In this document: piece by piece, positions 13,181 to 23,655 of the stretch
Layout: every line of letters starts with the position of its first letter
Numbering within the stretch: position 1 is the stretch's first letter
Source: Bisporella sp. PMI_857
Taxonomy: Eukaryota > Ascomycota > Leotiomycetes > Helotiales > Helotiaceae
Assembly (NCBI GenBank): GCA_021307315.1
Contig: JAJSPD010000057.1
Location: 186,001-250,000, forward strand
DNA length: 64,000 nt
Direction: 5' to 3'
Notes under the pieces: generated by a model
Told to the model about the DNA's origin: nothing
The model's input: only the letters and a program-made list of their open reading frames with translations
Databases searched by the model: none
Translations under genes and position numbers: made by a program

Positions 13181-13811
13181 TGCCAATTTATATTCAAGGA
13201 AGACAAGGCTTACACAGTACTGGACTCGAAGATGGTCTGCATTAGTTGATCAAGTACCAAGCCAAACTAACTAATAAGCAAAATTCTGCCACGCTGCGCT
13301 CCCCACCGCCTTTTTTGTTAAATATTGGACAAGTACATCTCCTATCTTAAACTCACCAGAAACCAAACTTCGCGCAAAGAAAGGACCAGATGCAAGAGGA
13401 AATTAGCCTTGAGTTCATGCTTTCTATGCTAACTAGCCATTGTAATTTCGATTAACTAAACCCCATGAGCTTTATGGTGTGACTCCCTAGCCTTACCATC
13501 AGCTGTATAATGTCTTCAACATATTGAGTCTCCATGGCTCCAAACCTTCTTCCATTAAAGGCAAATTAGCACTAGATCTTCTGTGTGTTGACCCGTGACG
13601 GCTAAAGTCTAGAGATTTACATTTATGGAACAGCCCCTTGTCGCTCAATAGACTTCAAGCAAGAAGTCGACAAACCCAAAAATGTCCTTGGGAGACAGTA
13701 GGAGTAGCCTATAATGATCAATACTAACACTAATTTCCTTAGTTATAACTACTGCGAAATAAAGTACTGGATACTAGAGATTTGGCGCACAAGCTAGCAG
13801 AGACAAGCTCA
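13181..13811. other. Intergenic, nothing recognised
   Basis: Promoter side of the chaperone gene and 3' flank of the hydrolase gene, both on the minus strand. No repeat, RNA gene or open frame of note. Confidence 0.6.
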
Positions 13812-15041
13812 TTATAGCCGCAAGTTCTCTAGGGAAGGCTCGGCTGGTACACCAAGCCCTACCTCCAAGAGCTTTTCGTTCAGCCACTTTACGTCTTCTT
13901 TGCTATCTCCTGGGCCTCCTGCCCAATGTCCCCAAATACTTGGGAACTCCTCTACCTTCCCGACTCCAGGCTGCATGTTTGCAACTTCAATCTCAGAATC
14001 CTCAGGCCTATTATCAATTTGTTAGCCTTGGATACAGGCCACAAGCTAGTACTCACGGAAAGTACAAATCAGTTTTCCCAGGAAGGACGAGCATTTTGGC
14101 CTTAATTGCTTGCATTGCAGCCTTAAAATCCCCATTGTATGGCTCTTGCTTGGAACAATCCCCAGACTGCCATGTGTGCAACATCACAAGCAGGTTTTCC
14201 GGGTCTATCTTATCAGCAACCTTCTTCGAACAGCTTGAAATATATCACCTTTGGATAAGGCCCAAGACTCCCAAAAATTCACCATGAAGTCTTCAAGATC
14301 CTTGAAGCCAAGGGCGGTCTCATATAGCTTCTTACGATAGAAAGCTTGGCTGAATCCCCAGCCTGCATACACTCTACCAAACGCTCTCAAGCCAATATTT
14401 TTCTCCTCATTAGTCCACACTCGATAGTCTTCGCCTTTGGGAAAAACTCCGTCTTGAGAAACGCCTGCAGATGGATGTTTCTTGGCAGCAAGCAATGCGC
14501 TTTTCACTCCTTCAAGGAAGACCTGGTTATGCAATGATGTCTTTGCAGCGCCACAGAAAGGAACACAGATATCCATAAAGTCTGTATAGCTTGTGGCCCA
14601 CTGGTACGTCTGCGCCGCCCCCATTGACCAGCCTATAACTGCACGAGCATGCTTGATCCCTAAATGCTCAGTCACTAATGTATGCTGAGCTCTTACATTA
14701 TCAAAGAAAGCGACTTTTGGAAATGGTCTGATGTTAGAGTTTGAAGGAGAAGTTGATTGTCCGTTTCCGAAAAGTGCGGTGACGATAATGAAGTAGTTTT
14801 TTGGATTAAGAACTTGATTTTCTCCTATGAGCCACTCATTATCGGCAATGGCTATGTCAATTAGTTTTGTTATACTCGGCTAACAAAGATTTGGAAGCTT
14901 ACATCCAGAATACCAAGTTGGATAAATGATAGCAGGTGATTTAGGATCTCCAAAGGTTTTGTATGCGATCTCAGCATCTGGTATGCTTTGACCAGACTGA
15001 AGCTTCCAGTCACCAAGCTTGAAAGTTTGTACACCAGCCAT
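13812..15041 (-). CDS. Homoserine O-acetyltransferase-like alpha/beta hydrolase (MetX family)
   Basis: Four exons: 14903-15041, 14249-14851, 14057-14204 and 13812-14007, giving 361 residues. The start MAGVQTFKLGDWKLQSG is the usual beginning of fungal MetX-like hydrolases. The fold is alpha/beta hydrolase. The nucleophile is Ser122 in GWSMGA, the acid is Asp in LPGKTDLYFP and the histidine is in GHWAGGP near the C-terminus. True homoserine acetyltransferases (Met2) are usually longer. This shorter fungal subgroup is usually annotated only as acetyltransferase-like and its substrate is unknown. Intron 2 is only 44 bases (GTGATA...ATAG). Removing it restores the expected ALSKDPENLLVML junction, while reading through meets a TAG. 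Introns 1 and 3 are ordinary (GTAAGC, GTGAGT donors). No neighbouring gene explains its role. Confidence 0.88.
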
Positions 15042-15717
15042 TTTCTATTTATCCTGAAAGATGGTAAGTAGCTGCCGTTGTCTTGGTGCAAAATCTCGGT
15101 CTTTATCTAGATTGTTATGGCCCGCGCGGCCCGTGATCATTCTTTGGGTTGGGATATTCAACCACTATAAGACTGGTCTCTCTGTAACTGATTCTCTCGC
15201 TGATTATCTAATGAATTTTTTGAAATCCGTCAGAACCGACACATCCGCTCTGGATTGTGCTCTATTATTCACTTGGGACTTTTCTTTAATTATTTAACGG
15301 GTAGTCTCGAGATCGAAGCAATTTCATAAATGAGAAGATACTAATCCATCGGTATTTATTACCCAATCAAGCCCATTGGTCCTTGCTCACTTGCTCCAGA
15401 GTCTCAGCAGCCCCAGAAGTTAGCGATAAGACACTTGACTGCGGGGTCGTTCAAAGGTGGGGTACCGTAATAGGTTATGCCGAGCATTAGACGGAAGTCA
15501 CGGAACCATTCCGATATATCAATCACTTCTCTATGAACCAAAATTATATCAAATACTCCTCCTACGCGATAATTAATAATCCCCCCTCTATGCGACTAGC
15601 ATTGACAAGAATTCGCAAAACACACAAGTCTCTTCCGTAAGCAACACCTTTTCCAATTAACACATTTGCTCTAACACAACACAAAGCACCCGACACCCCT
15701 CCCGATACTCCTCCAAC
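15042..15717. other. Divergent intergenic region
   Basis: Lies between the start of the hydrolase gene (minus) and the start of the flavin-reductase-like gene (plus), so it should contain both promoters. No clear TATA box or repeated motif was seen. The last 80 bases before the plus-strand ATG are CA/CT-rich, as is common for fungal 5' leaders. Confidence 0.5.
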
Positions 15718-16689
15718 ATGTCCTCCGTCCAAGAACGCGCCGCCGCTGAAAAAGCGATAGGACGAAACCCTCATCCCGATTTCAAAAAGGTCGAGTCCTC
15801 GCGTCCACCCTGGGACGATACCAAGTCCTTCGCCTTCTCGCAGACCAAGTCCCCAGACTGGAAGCTGGGATCCGGCGCCAACGACAGCTCCTCCTCCTCC
15901 AAATCACACGTCGAGATCGATCCGTACGAAGAAGGCCGACCCGCGCCATTCAATTACAAGCTGTTGATCTCCGCCGTTGTGCCCCGCCCCATTGCCTTCG
16001 TGAGCACGAGGAGTAAAGATGGAACGAGCACGAACCTGGCGCCGTTCAGCTACTTCTCCCTAATCAACCACGACCCGCCACTCTTCACGATCGGCTACTC
16101 GGGCGGCTTTGACAAAGCGAAGGACTCGCTCCGCAACCTCAAGGAAAGCGAAGAATGTACCATAAATATCATCTCGGAACACTTCGTCGAGGCCGCGAAT
16201 AGCTGCTCGATTAATGCCCCATATGGCGAGAGTGAATGGGCTATCAGCGGACTTACGCCGGCAGAGAGTAAGACGGTGAAGGCAAGCAGGGTAAAGGAGG
16301 CCGTGTTTACTGTTGAGGGCAAGGTGGAGAGTTTGAGGGAGTTTGAGAGCAGGGCGACAAAGGGAAAGAAGACGGGTGTGCTGGCTATTATCGAAGGGAC
16401 GAGGTTTTGGGTGCGTGAGGATGCGATTAATGAGCAGCGGAATTTGATTGATCCTGCCGTAAGTATTGCCTTTGCTTCCTCGTTACAATTTTACTTGCGA
16501 GAAGGGTAGTAATTGGGGAGGCTTTATGCTAATGGAATGTAGGTTTTGAGGCCGATCAGTCGGTTGGGAGGGATCACGTATGGACGGTTGACCGAGGGCT
16601 TTGAGCTTACTAGACCGGATTATAATGAGACTATTAAAAATAGCGAGGAGGCTTCCAAGCTTGTCAAACCGAAGGTAGATGGCCAATGA
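15718..16689 (+). CDS. Flavin reductase-like / FMN-binding split-barrel protein
   Basis: Two exons, 15718-16458 and 16543-16689, with an 84-base GTAAGT...TGTAG intron in phase 0, encode 295 residues. Residues from about 75 contain the flavin reductase-like split barrel: KLLISAVVPRPIAFVST, then TNLAPFSYFSLI and PLFTIGYSG, the phosphate/isoalloxazine-contacting strands of the DIM6/NTAB-like group. These proteins bind FMN and act as reductases or small oxygenases. The substrate cannot be told from sequence. The N-terminal 70 residues are low-complexity and Ser-rich. Without splicing the frame would end early after LREG. The downstream exon adds the conserved RLGGITYGRLTEGFELTRP. Codon use is GC-rich in exon 1. 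Confidence 0.9.
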
Positions 16690-18360
16690 TTGTATGATTT
16701 TGGATAGAGCATAGAATAGACCAATGTGAAATAAAGTTAGACACCCATATAGTAACCATCTATGGGCGTTATGAGGAAGCTCGCAGTTCACGAATATTTT
16801 ATTTGTGTGGCTGTTGGATCCAACATGTAAAGTTGGAAGTCTCACGGGTCATGCCGATCAAGGATGGTGCATTAAACTTGTAATTCCTCGCCGAGATATT
16901 ACCTTTGGCTTTGCTCTGAGGTAGAGTAGAGTAAGTAAACCACAAGTCTGACGAGACTTACATTCCTTGCCAAATATTCAAATTGCCCAAGAGATAATGC
17001 TCAGAGGTAAACAAGAGGGGAACAAAGGAAAAGTTCCGGAGTGCGAAGCGAGACTTGCATCAGGTTGAAGAAACTACATGGCGTAGTTATTCTTCTGTCA
17101 CGGCGGAAGAGCCAAAAGTAACACTGTCCCAAGATTCGAGGTTGCTGGAGGGATATGGAATCTTTGATCATGGCGCAACGCCATCATAGGTGAAGCTGCA
17201 AGGGATGAATGGGAAACGGTGCGGAAGATATGCCCACTTGTGGAGGCAGCAAGATAGCCACAATTAATCCAGACAATAGACTTCTCGGGCGCTTTAAGCG
17301 CCTCTTTCGTGTGATGTGAAGTCAAGGCCCATGATGGCGAATAATGCAGAGTTACTAGAAGAAACATAATATCAAAAAAATATACCTAATTGCGTCATGT
17401 AGTGTTAGCTGAATGAACGTGGCTCGAGAAAGATGTATCTTATGCAAACCTAGGTAAAGGATCAAGAAACCATGTTAGCAGTGAACACTAACAGCACGTC
17501 TCAAGCAGATAACTACGAGTAACATAGGCAGCTAAGATATTGCTCTTTGTATCGCTTATATCAGAGCCGTATATTCTCCGAAATTTTTTGTATCACGACT
17601 GCTAAAATAGACCAAGAAAGCACGGAAAAGGTCAATGTCAAGAACATATTTCGTGGGATGAGTCAACCGTAAACAGTAGCAAACCAAGGCATGGAGCTGT
17701 GGTTCTCATGTACTACAGCGCTGAGCCTGGCGGATATATTTGATCTTGAGAAGAGTATAAAAGTTTAGGACAAAACAATGGACATGCTTGGTCAGATAAT
17801 GAGTAATTATATAGTTCTGCAAATGGATCAAGTTTATCGTCAAGCCGAGAAACATGAATCTCAGAGTCAGCTAGTCATCTGTAATACCTGAGGGAATCTA
17901 AACTAGTCATGGGAAAGAGGCTGAGTAAGAAAAAAAAGGGTTGAAGCAGTACAATGGGTGTGTTGCGGCTTAAACGGGAACACGGAACACTCCTACGACG
18001 TTACCATAAATCGTTAAATACATTCCGCACCCCACAATCCCTCTGTTCTAAATGCCAAGTTATGATCTTGGTAAAGGCGTGTGCTTAAGTCCATCAGTCC
18101 TCCCTCCTCAATACTCAGTACTGATGTGGGAAAACAATGTGTTTCAGTTACTTGACACTCCGAGCCCGGATATTGGAATCGTGATTTGACGGTCGTTGAG
18201 GATCCCATGGCGTTTAGTTATGTACTAATTAGGATCCAACAGTAAGACGGTTCAGTGAGAGAGGTCAAATGAGGTCGAAGAGGGTTGAAGGTGTTGTGTT
18301 GGGTTGAATAGGATTGAATCGGATTGCGCAGGGCTGGAAGGGAGAAACGGGGATAAGAAA

Positions 18361-18440
18361 GAAGGGATGGGGATGAAAAATAATGGATGGGAATGAGAAA
18401 GAATAGATGGGAGTGGGAAAGAATGGATGGGAATAAAAAA
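18361..18440. repeat. 20-base tandem repeat, four copies
   Basis: Four consecutive 20-base units (18361-18380, 18381-18400, 18401-18420, 18421-18440) with consensus GAATGGATGGGAATGAGAAA. The copies differ from the consensus by about one to five bases each. Weaker purine-rich, GGATTGAAT-like copies extend to the left from about 18285. The tract is strongly strand-asymmetric (G/A on plus). It is non-coding as far as can be seen and looks like a minisatellite. Confidence 0.85.
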
Positions 18441-19320
18441 GGGAGTGACAGGGTAGAGAGCAACCAGCACGACCCAAGAAAAACATCCTCTTCATCCTTT
18501 CCCTCCATTAAATAAAGGGTACACATCGGGTGCTGTAAATACGACCAAAGGCTTTCATACCAAGGTCTTGTCACTTAGATTTTTTACCCATCCCAATCTG
18601 ACAAGACTTAATATACTTTTGCTTGCTGCTCAGAGCTCAGACGCCGAACAACTTTGTACTGTAAAGGACAGAAGGAGAGCGTTGGAAAAACTCGTAGTGC
18701 TTGCTTGCTTGCTCCACAGTGAACCCAGTAAGCCGGAACGGGAGTCAATACGCGGACGATCCCCAGCCAATCTATTTGCGAATGGCGTAGATTGAGGGGC
18801 ATCGAAGCTAGTCACGACCAGGCTGCAGATTATCAACACATTGCATCGCCTAGCCTTACCTATCATGTTTACGGCATGCATGCAACTGTTCTTTAAGATG
18901 AAATTCGATTTCACGACTTTCGTAGGAATGTGCTGTGAAATCTTTGGTTTTCTAATTAGTGTGTTAGGAGCCCATAATAACCTTTTGGTAGCAGTTTCAG
19001 GGACTTTGGCTTCATATGCCTACACACTACCATCTTGTTCATCTCGAGGCAAGTCCTTGGGAAACAAAGGGGGAAACTACAACAAAATCATCTCTGTGGC
19101 ACGAGTGTAAAATTTACCCATAAGCACATCAGAAACGGGCTGCATATCAATTCCCGCTTTTGTGTGGTACCTAAAAACATCTTGAATCATTTCCACTATG
19201 TATTGTGGCTCTTATCTCCATCGTAAGCGGTCTCCCCATCTCCTGTAACCTGATCTCGCTCCTCCCTTGCTTTGAGATGGTGGAGACGGCGATCTGGTGT
19301 ATGCTCAACGATACCTATCG

Positions 19321-19660
19321 TTAGTGCAGTGCTGCAAGCCACTCGATGAAAGTGTCGGAAACGCCAATAGTGAGCACAGCATTCCTGTCAACATAGGCTC
19401 GCTCGCAAAGACTGGGGGTTACCCACCCATCCCTGGTTAGATCGGAATCATACTCCAGCCTCATGCATATGAAAACCTCGAAAGACAACCGTATAGAGCT
19501 TATCATCCATGTCCACGAAGTAGACTCGATAATAAATCCGTCGGAAACTTGCCTGATTAGGGTTGCCTAGGCAGAGCTTCCAATAAGGCAACCGATCCTT
19601 TAGATTGTCAGCGCGAATCAGATTCTGGACGCCTTTCTTAATTCTTTTAACGTTTAGCAC
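19321..19660 (-). pseudogene. Frameshifted relic of an unidentified gene
   Basis: Two adjoining minus-strand frames read as one protein if one frame change is allowed at about 19465-19490. The upstream part has RADNLKDRLPYWKLCLG and YYRVYFVDMDDKLYTVVF. The downstream part has RLEYDSDLTRDGWVTPSL and ends in FIEWLAALH before TAA. The composition is strongly protein-like in both halves and the split is abrupt. I do not recognise the family. There is no start codon with support and no intron that repairs the frame, so a decayed fragment is more likely than a gene. Confidence 0.45.
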
Positions 19661-20730
19661 TCATCTCACAAGATCAGAAACAACGGTCAGAACTCTGACA
19701 AGTATATTGTTGCTAAAATACCAGCTTTGCTTATAAGGTTTAACTATTGGCTACATACAAAGAGTTTCCAAGTCAACTATTTGATAACCATACAACAGCC
19801 TGACGAGCCTTGTAAGGATTGACCTGGTGACACAGGTTTCCATCATACCTGAACCAAAAAAAAACAAAAAACAAAAAAACCATTTTAATCAGATCTTCAA
19901 AAAGGCGAAATAGCTCATTCAAAGTCTCATTAATTAGCTTGCTTGAGCTGCATGATGTAGAAGAGGTTCAACCCAGCGGCTTACCTTTCCAGTTCCTTAA
20001 CGCGGAGTATGTCCAAGCAGCTGATTTGCTCAGTGGGCCGACTTCTGGAAAAAGAATTGGGGCCGTCCGGAACATGAGATGTGATGGATCTTGTGTGAGC
20101 GTGCCGTACGGACAGTACTTTTTTACCTTTAACCTTTAACCTTCTGGGATGGATGGAGTGCAGTGGAGCAGTCTTTGCTTTAGCGTGTGTGGCCTGCGCA
20201 ACCAAGCCTCATGGCACTTCAACATGGGGGCATCTGCGGCGGCCTATAGGAGCTTTTCATATGCTTGAGGAATTATCCAATTGCCCATCCATTGGCCTCA
20301 TGTCAGTCTTACCGAACGGAACGCAACATTCGCTTAGTTCCACAACATCTCCAATATGCAGTTTGTTTCCGACCTGTCTCCAGTTGTCATCTTCCAACCG
20401 TGCACTGTCGGCATTATAAAAACGAACAGTTTAGGACTGAAATAGTATGGGCCAATTTGCACGGCCATGCCCTGAGGCTGACTTGGCTTAATGTAATCAA
20501 GCGTTGCTGCTTTCTATAAAGTCTCCGTTGGTGCTCGATGTTGATATCCAGAAACTACGAGCTACTAGCACTTCACAAACACTGCACACCAGGTTTCTTA
20601 ACGACCTACAACAGACATCGCAGCTTAGTCACCCCTACCTTGACAAATGGGTCTGTCTCCTTTTTATTTCTCTACTCAGGACCGGTTGCTTGACCTTCAA
20701 TCATGAAGACGATCAGATAGACGATGACTA

Positions 20731-21118
20731 ATGGCTCTGACTGAGCTCGGTATTCACCCATACCGCTACCATGGTATGCATCCTCTAGGCATAAGCTAAT
20801 CGCCTTTCAGTGTCAACAGAGATCATAGTTGCGGCCACTTTCGGCGTTGTTGGTACCATAATAGCATTAGGCACAGTGGTAATTGGCTATTTGACGCTCC
20901 GTCGCACAGAGAGAGAGAAATGTGATCGTGAGTACTGTTATGCCAGCCTGAACTTGATTTAATTTTGAATTATAGGCAGCTTTGGGGACTTCGTTCAAGA
21001 ACTCCCAAGGTACCATGCTCGACCGGAGCAGACAACCCTGCCAAAGAAGACTCTCGAGGTTGGTGTGATATATACCAGGACTTTGGAACATAGGAGCAGT
21101 TATAGCATCAAGAAATAG
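20731..21118 (+). CDS. Small single-pass membrane protein, unknown function
   Basis: Three small exons, 20731-20773, 20811-20927 and 20976-21118, join in phase to give 100 residues. Both introns are short (37 and 48 bases) with GTATGC/GTGAGT donors and CTTTCAG/AATTATAG acceptors. An in-frame TGA two codons before the ATG fixes the start. Residues about 19-44 form one hydrophobic helix rich in Gly, Ala, Val and Ile (IIVAATFGVVGTIIALG). It is followed directly by RRTEREK, so the positive-inside rule puts the C-terminal half in the cytosol. That half is charged and ends in SYSIKK. Small proteins of this layout are common orphans in filamentous ascomycetes. I recognise no named family. The splice and frame agreement is the main support. 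The first intron is unusually short. Confidence 0.65.
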
Positions 21119-21275
21119 ATAGCCATAGAGATATCGTGTGGGAGGACATCAAGAATCTCTTAGTACACAACTATATCAAAGTTGAGTCAGCCGCAGAAAG
21201 TCTTGGGTCTCGTTCGTGTTAGTACCCTAGCCGCCTTTCAGGTCCTTCAAGTCAAAATCCTGCCTCGATTGTGCT

Positions 21276-22319
21276 TCAGATCTTCGATTTTCTACTGATC
21301 AATTTTTGCTTCCGAAGATCGAGAAAAGCATCCAGTCTGCAGATTTCATTCACGTCTTTTTCTTCTTCAACAACTCGATCAATGGCACCGTTATCGAATG
21401 CAATTCCGTGCCACAATAGAACTCCAAGATCTCTTGCAAGTTCAACTGCCTCAAGCACGGAAGCATTTTGCAATTCTGGTATCCCCTTTCTTAATTGCCC
21501 CCAGAATAAACCTCGCAAGACATCTGCGTTGGCATGATACTGAAAGCCGGAAGGCGTCATTTGACCGAGAATCTCTTCCAGTCCATAAAAATTGACGCCA
21601 AAAGGAAGATACTCTGCCTCGGCCCAGTCCACTAAACCGAGTAGATGTCCCGAAAATGAATCTACCATGAGATTACCAGGTACTATATCTCCATGTGTGA
21701 GAACCCACGGCAGCACTTGAATTTGTGATATGTTCTTTAGAACTCTTCTTGCAGTCGGTCGGAATCGCAGCGGCAAATTCATACACAGCGTTGCGAGGCG
21801 AGATATGATAGACTTCCCAACGATCCCTAGCTCGACATGGGACCGCTCGTCCCTAATCCACGATTTAGAAAGAAAGGTAGCAAAATCCATGCACAATCTA
21901 GCCAGATGTTCGAACGAAGATGAGGGACCGGCCGTCCCTTCTCTAAACTCTTTGAGAGAAATGCCCCGGATTCTATCCATGGCATAAACAAGTAGACCTG
22001 ACGTGGACATAGTCGTAATGTACTTGGTACCTGGGGCAAATGTACCATAGACTGCTCGAGCAGCGTCTGTAACCCTTATATCAAGGCGATAACAGTGCGG
22101 TCGGAATTGGATAACCTTATCATCACCCACAAGAACACTCAAAGAACAGTAGCCTTGATATGGTGCTGGGACAATAGAGTATCCCGGATATAGCTGTCTG
22201 ACCAAGGAGAAGCAGTCAAGCTTATCTTGGCGAGTAAGACCGTTTCTCGCAAAGAAGTCATCGATGGAAGCTCTCATGGATGAGCATCTGTCATCCGCCA
22301 TCTTGATCCATCTCTCCAT
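21276..22319 (-). CDS. Aminoglycoside phosphotransferase-like kinase (APH family)
   Basis: An intronless gene of 347 residues. The protein-kinase-like C-lobe is clear: THGDIVPGN with the catalytic Asp (Asp211) and Asn, and GLVDWAEAEYLPFG with the metal-binding Asp, in the usual order and spacing of APH/choline-kinase-like enzymes. The N-lobe is short and its nucleotide-binding Lys is not obvious. Such proteins are abundant and fast-evolving in filamentous fungi and probably phosphorylate small molecules. Resistance to aminoglycosides should not be inferred. The start at 22319 is the first in-frame ATG of the open frame (MERWIKMADD). MADD, six codons later, is an alternative. Confidence 0.8.
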   Translation of the reverse strand: MERWIKMADDRCSSMRASIDDFFARNGLTRQDKLDCFSLVRQLYPGYSIVPAPYQGYCSLSVLVGDDKVIQFRPHCYRLDIRVTDAARAVYGTFAPGTKYITTMSTSGLLVYAMDRIRGISLKEFREGTAGPSSSFEHLARLCMDFATFLSKSWIRDERSHVELGIVGKSIISRLATLCMNLPLRFRPTARRVLKNISQIQVLPWVLTHGDIVPGNLMVDSFSGHLLGLVDWAEAEYLPFGVNFYGLEEILGQMTPSGFQYHANADVLRGLFWGQLRKGIPELQNASVLEAVELARDLGVLLWHGIAFDNGAIDRVVEEEKDVNEICRLDAFLDLRKQKLISRKSKI

Positions 22320-23655
22320 AATTCATCTCCTCCATAATAATAATCCAAGACGAGAAGAGGAAGTGGTATAGATATAGCGACTGAAGTCAGCTAGTACAAG
22401 TGGCTCACAACCCCACGTTACTAGCCCCATCCCGCGGGTTCTGCCTCGTGATAACATAATACATGCAGAAGTTTCCTTTTGCGGAATTAGATTTGCAGAT
22501 GTAACAGCGTATCGCTCGCAAGTCGCGCATCTATTAAATATTGCTGAAAGATATTGCCATATGGTTTGAATCACTCTCTAATCTCATTTGCATCATGTGT
22601 AGCTTCGAGAACGCCATAACCTTGGTACAACCCATCAGATTTGCGTGAGTGCTGGGAGCGATTTCTCATCTGACCTCGCGTTGGTTCGATGGCTTTTCGC
22701 GCAAAGAGGTGCTCATATCAGCTCCACCATTCAATGCACTCCACACAAGAGGGGTGGATGGGACGGGACGGGTTAAACATGAGAGATGACTTGGCAAACC
22801 AATCTCCAAAAGCCAAGACATCCAACCTCTGGGCCCACTTTTGCTAAAATTAAGATGGGTGCACTCCCTCAATTTTCAGCAGCTCAGCCCCAAGAAAAGT
22901 CACAAGTGTTATTAATCTGTGGGACAGTCGAGGCACCAGTAAGGCTTGTTATCCAATTTTGCCCAATGGCCACTCTCTGGGCTAAGCCTCTTTTGACTCT
23001 GGTGAAGATACATTAGTTCCAGTCCATGAGGCTGATAGACCTGTCACACTTCACCAAAACGTTGCCTGATGTTCATCAATCACATAATTTTTTCAGTCCT
23101 CCATTTCTCGCGTTTCGTTAAGCATATCTATTAGTCTTGTGACTTGGAACCCTTTCAACGCCATAGACGGTCGTGACCAGTACCACGGAGCCTCTCCTGG
23201 CCTCCACGGTGTTACCTCTGCGTCGAGCCGTTTCTGCTGTGCTCCATGTCACGGAATCTCGACACCATCGCTCATCGCTAGTTCTACGCGATGTTAGGTA
23301 GATATTGATTAGGCATAACGATAGTATGGCAGCCTACTGCTCTCACAGACAAGAGGCTTTGCACCAAAACCTGCTTACTTTGGTTGCCGGCCTAGCCTCT
23401 GGCCTTGGCCACTTATAGAACTATAATACACTTGTACAACGCTTTAGCAGGTTATATACACATTTTCAGCCTCTGTGAAGGTTCTCGGCAAGAGCTGTTT
23501 GAATTCCGCTCTATTCGAGTTATGCTGTTTACGAGCGTCAAGCTCTCTGCCTCACACGTTTATACCCTGTACAAGTATTCGAGTATTGCACGTAATTCTT
23601 AGCAACTGTGGCATCATTATCAATTTCGTAATTTCTATTGTCAGGGCCTTCAGTC
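22320..23655. other. Divergent intergenic region, nothing recognised
   Basis: 1.3 kb between the kinase-like gene (minus) and the DUF2235 gene (plus). It must hold both promoters. Only short unconvincing frames are present. Confidence 0.5.

Larger units (their letters stand above)
16690..20730. other. Long non-coding stretch with repeat and relic
   Basis: Four kilobases without an intact gene. They contain a 20-base tandem repeat (18361-18440), a purine-rich flank around it, a copy of CCTAGGTA near 17449, an A-rich run (about 19855-19880) and a frameshifted coding relic (19321-19660). Nothing else could be supported. Confidence 0.55.

Noticed and set aside
18218..18574. Minus-strand frames rich in Pro, Ser, His and Phe
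   Set aside because: They are translations of the 20-base tandem repeat in different frames, not protein-like elsewhere.
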